Below, piece by piece: positions 6,201 through 7,591 of a stretch of 7,591 nucleotides of DNA (position 1 is the first letter of the stretch; every line of letters begins with the position of its first letter). The DNA comes from an uncultured Planctomycetaceae bacterium (GTDB lineage Bacteria; Planctomycetota; Planctomycetia; Planctomycetales; Planctomycetaceae), in assembly GCA_903898975.1 (NCBI GenBank), contig CAIUHT010000011.1, positions 1-7,591 on the forward strand, in the 5' to 3' direction. The translations under genes and the position numbers were made by a program. Under the pieces are notes generated by a model. It had not been told where the DNA came from and ran no database searches. It worked only from the letters and a program-made list of their open reading frames with translations.

Positions 6201-7591
6201 CCTCAGACCGCTTACCTCACAGGTCGAGAGCTTGGTGACGAATACACCTACATACTCGATCGCAAGCGACGCCGCCCACTGCCCGGCAATATGCTCGAGC
6301 GGCCCAGCCTGCTGCTCAATCCGTGGGCGATTCGCGACACACAGACCGGCCGCCAAGAGGCTGCCGAGGGGGGGGAATTTGGTGCTCGCGGTGTCCCCGC
6401 TCCCTCGGCCATGGCCGCCGACGCTCCGGCCGATGCCCGTGTGAGTGTCCCGGCTGGCAACTTCACCAACCTGGATTTCCTGCACGAATCAGCGGTGTTG
6501 GTGGCGAATCTGGTTCCCGATGAGCAGGGCCGGTTGACTGTTCCCCTTGAAGCCCTGGGGGCCCATCAGCACTTGGTCGTGGTCGCCGTCGATCCTCTCC
6601 ACACCACCGCCCGTACCCTCAGCTTGGCGGAGCATGAACTGATCACCCGCGATCTTCGGCTTTTGGCTGGCTTCGATTCGGCACAGCACTTCACCCAGCA
6701 GCGGCTCATATCGGTCGTTCGGCCACCCCAGGCATTCGAAATGCCCGATGTCACGACGGGACGTTACGAAGTTTACGACAGCCTGCGTCGGGTCCACGCC
6801 CTGTATGGCACCTTGTCGAATAATCCCACCCTGGATGAATTCGCCCCGTTGATCAATTGGCCCAAGCTGTCGGCCGAGGAACAGGCGGCTTTCTATTCGA
6901 AGTACGCCAGTCACGAGTTGAATTTCTTCCTCTTCCATAAAGACCGGGCTTACTTTGACCGCGTCGTCCGTCCGTATCTGGCAAACAAGCGTCACAAGAC
7001 GTTCATGGACCTCTGGCTGCTGGGGGAAGATCTGGCTGAATGGCGCCAACCGTGGCGCCATTCCCAATTGAATACAGTCGAGCAGATTCTGCTCGCGCGA
7101 CGGATCGACGATGAGCGTGCGGCCACCGCTCGCTTTATCTCCGATCGGTTCCAGTTGCTCCCTCCCAATCCCTCCCGCTTCGCCGAGCTGTTTGAGACTG
7201 CGGCCAAGGGAAGTGAACTTTCGGTCGAAAGTCTCGACGAAACCAATGCCGTACTGCAAGGGGCCGGTCGCCCTGGAGCGGGCGAGGCGTTCGGGCGGCG
7301 TCTACTGCGCTCGGCGGGACCGATGGGCGGTGGCGGAGGCATGGGTGGCCTCGGTGGAGCACTGGCTGCTCCTCCTGGTGCTCCACCTCCGCCGGCGCCC
7401 AGGGAAATGCGGGAAGAAGCTGAGGCGGCCAGGAAGCGGGAGCGGGGGGCCGCAAAAAGTGCCTCCGAGGACCCTGGCCGCGATCGCGATCGAAATACGA
7501 ACCGCGCCATGGACAAGCTCGCCGAAAAACAGCGCAAGGGACTGTCCGAAAGGCGGGCTGGTGCCACACTGGGTGATGCCAAAGATCAAGC
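3288..7591 (+). CDS. Giant exported multidomain protein with MG/alpha-2-macroglobulin-like beta segments, 3'-truncated by the window
   Basis: One frame runs from ATG 3288 to the right edge without a stop: 1434 full codons plus two bases. Residues 1-20 are a Sec signal peptide (MRRLL, hydrophobic core, cleavage after AMA), so the protein is exported; LTAC at 5-8 sits too early for a lipobox. About 48-330 is helical and TPR-like, beginning with a YYYY cluster (50-53). About 419-527 is a beta-sandwich-like segment (VTLEVAI, IVKVFEIN, GVYVIDF) resembling MG domains. Residues 537-588 look like a carboxypeptidase-regulatory/Ig-type fold (VPGARAWI). Further beta segments lie at about 728-790 and 932-1102, the latter ending LVVVAVD as in A2M-type domains. 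A helical module (1163-1272) contains FLFHKDRAYFDRVV and KTFMDLWLLGEDL. Residues 1344-1371 are Gly- then Pro-rich and 1372-1434 highly charged. Only three cysteines occur after the signal peptide and no CxEQ thioester is seen. MG kinship is tentative; the role could be structural, protease-trapping or something else at the cell surface. Confidence 0.88.
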   Translation, partial: MRRLLTACLVFLGGVHQAMAGGEIGFVEDFVLAPDRGAALGKLIPGTEDYYYYTALHLLANEQYDKVAPLVEAWVQRHQETPQVWEIRTRLSLLTHTRDPQATLGHIQRRLGLGFPHAREDLSAEPNLPTELKPQEISRAAYTSRAHTATNHTTVDGFEDTALEWLLEEKLNPAQRRSLLSRLTRPDLTGLVPAIVEDLQAPNSGGFGSLGIHTQLLLPQLEELVRLRPELLNHQAVVRAWLTRLQPSADTDWRNDTEQIQAHLTRIAAFAARLEPVHNSLKAHVQYHQLLLDWQAGKPNRAKFMEYLKLPRPLGYVAPRRLESEEMQRFACNLGVNYDGTTLLPAIGNDEPLVRNYLLYFLKDLANPVEFEPWINDDYLKSLFAEAKLTNGLGNVEQWASLLSPAAYKQFKERVDLDFEPTNPRHFKADQPVTLEVAIKNVPSLIVKVFEINTEAYYRQNGREVDTDINLDGLVPNSEESFQYADAAERRTVRRYEFPQCAGPGVYVIDFIGNGRSSRALVRKGRLRAVTRNGPTGQVLTVIDESGRRVPGARAWIKGREYLANDRGQVAIPYSTSPGQTPVVLTSGRLSCLDQFDHQPEQYTLLAGLHVDREALLSRREAQLLVRPGLFASGEPVSLKRLEEVILEIRATDLDGVATSREVPNFPLFEDRETVHDFQVPARLATLEFVLRAKVRNLSHGGELQAVTASHRVTLNEIERTDKTEDLHLVPTAGGFILELRGKMGEPKGGRPVQVTLRHREFRQPFIVSLKTDKQGRITLGTLGDIADISASGPQGATHNWRLPTDAHTYGPTLHGRVGERLNVPFLPGPGGELSRSEASLLELRGDSFTLDRFENLRVEGGLLLLENLPAGDHDLWLKRVNARVRVRITAGDAEEGLAVGPTRVLEIPRLAPVQISQMRVAEGELRVELSNTSRFTRVHVLASRFAPEYGVFDSLSRVRGRAPFVLIPSRPQTAYLTGRELGDEYTYILDRKRRRPLPGNMLERPSLLLNPWAIRDTQTGRQEAAEGGEFGARGVPAPSAMAADAPADARVSVPAGNFTNLDFLHESAVLVANLVPDEQGRLTVPLEALGAHQHLVVVAVDPLHTTARTLSLAEHELITRDLRLLAGFDSAQHFTQQRLISVVRPPQAFEMPDVTTGRYEVYDSLRRVHALYGTLSNNPTLDEFAPLINWPKLSAEEQAAFYSKYASHELNFFLFHKDRAYFDRVVRPYLANKRHKTFMDLWLLGEDLAEWRQPWRHSQLNTVEQILLARRIDDERAATARFISDRFQLLPPNPSRFAELFETAAKGSELSVESLDETNAVLQGAGRPGAGEAFGRRLLRSAGPMGGGGGMGGLGGALAAPPGAPPPPAPREMREEAEAARKRERGAAKSASEDPGRDRDRNTNRAMDKLAEKQRKGLSERRAGATLGDAKDQ
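6368..6375 (+). repeat. G8 homopolymer tract inside the giant gene
   Basis: Eight consecutive G residues encode part of the Glu-Gly-Gly-Glu of a flexible Ala/Gly-rich linker around residues 1025-1055. Runs of this length are prone to polymerase slippage and to sequencing error. The frame as given stays open on both sides of it. Confidence 0.6.
7038..7063 (+). repeat. Perfect 11-bp stem / 4-base loop inverted repeat inside the giant gene
   Basis: GAATGGCGCCA (7038-7048) and TGGCGCCATTC (7053-7063) are exact reverse complements around the loop ACCG. Each arm also contains the 8-base palindrome TGGCGCCA. The sequence encodes the EWRQPWRHS stretch of the helical module. It is the strongest hairpin I found in the window. 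Confidence 0.6.
7317..7400 (+). repeat. Low-complexity Gly-rich then Pro-rich coding segment
   Basis: Codons for residues 1344-1371 of the giant protein give a Gly/Met-rich run followed by an Ala/Pro run (APPGAPPPPAP). It is probably a flexible linker before the charged stretch rich in Arg, Glu, Asp and Lys that reaches the window edge. A 12-base palindrome, CGATCGCGATCG (7481-7492), lies in that charged stretch and encodes RDRDR. Confidence 0.6.

Noticed and set aside
5058..7259. Several long minus-strand frames (about 190-256 codons) opposite the giant gene
   Set aside because: They are complementary to a continuous 1434-codon frame with a signal peptide and coherent domain pattern. Open antisense frames are expected in GC-rich DNA.
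1..7591. CRISPR array, insertion sequence, tRNA, rRNA, toxin-antitoxin or defence genes
   Set aside because: No regularly spaced repeats, transposase motifs, terminal inverted repeats, cloverleaf-like sequence or known defence-domain motifs were found on reading both strands.

Overview
The window most likely comes from a planctomycete (Planctomycetota). It is GC-rich. The first gene belongs to a two-domain hydrolase family that I recall as common in planctomycetes. The second is a homologue of a methanofuran-pathway gene of the kind planctomycetes carry for tetrahydromethanopterin-linked C1 chemistry. The third is a very large exported protein of a style typical of the phylum. The phylum call is inference from gene content; no rRNA or other marker is present. 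All three genes lie on the + strand and no RNA gene, CRISPR array or insertion sequence is visible.

Layout. Bases 1-1802 hold the 3' part of a tandem alpha/beta-hydrolase gene that enters from the left edge. Its first hydrolase domain has glutamate where the nucleophile should sit, while the second keeps a complete Ser-Asp-His set. Its stop codon overlaps the GTG start of the next gene by 4 bases (GTGA). Bases 1799-2881 encode an ASKHA-fold protein of the hydantoinase/oxoprolinase type (MfnF family, formerly 'H4MPT-linked C1 transfer pathway protein'). Its stop in turn overlaps an ATG that opens a 24-codon micro-ORF (2878-2952). A 335-base gap (2953-3287) follows, with a candidate ECF-sigma promoter, a short hairpin in the presumed leader and a good ribosome binding site.

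Bases 3288-7591 are one uninterrupted reading frame of 1434 complete codons with no stop before the right edge, so it is easily missed by tools that list only closed ORFs. It encodes a Sec-exported protein with an alpha-helical N-terminal region, several beta-sandwich-like segments reminiscent of alpha-2-macroglobulin MG domains, another helical module, and then a Gly/Pro-rich and strongly charged stretch at the window edge. No thioester motif is present in the visible part.

How the genes relate. The hydrolase, the mfnF-like gene and the micro-ORF look like one translationally coupled transcription unit. The giant gene appears to have its own promoter. No shared pathway joins the hydrolase to MfnF in an obvious way, which makes their tight coupling worth noting. 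I see no defence system or mobile element. The most novel material is the giant exported protein and the degenerate/active tandem hydrolase.
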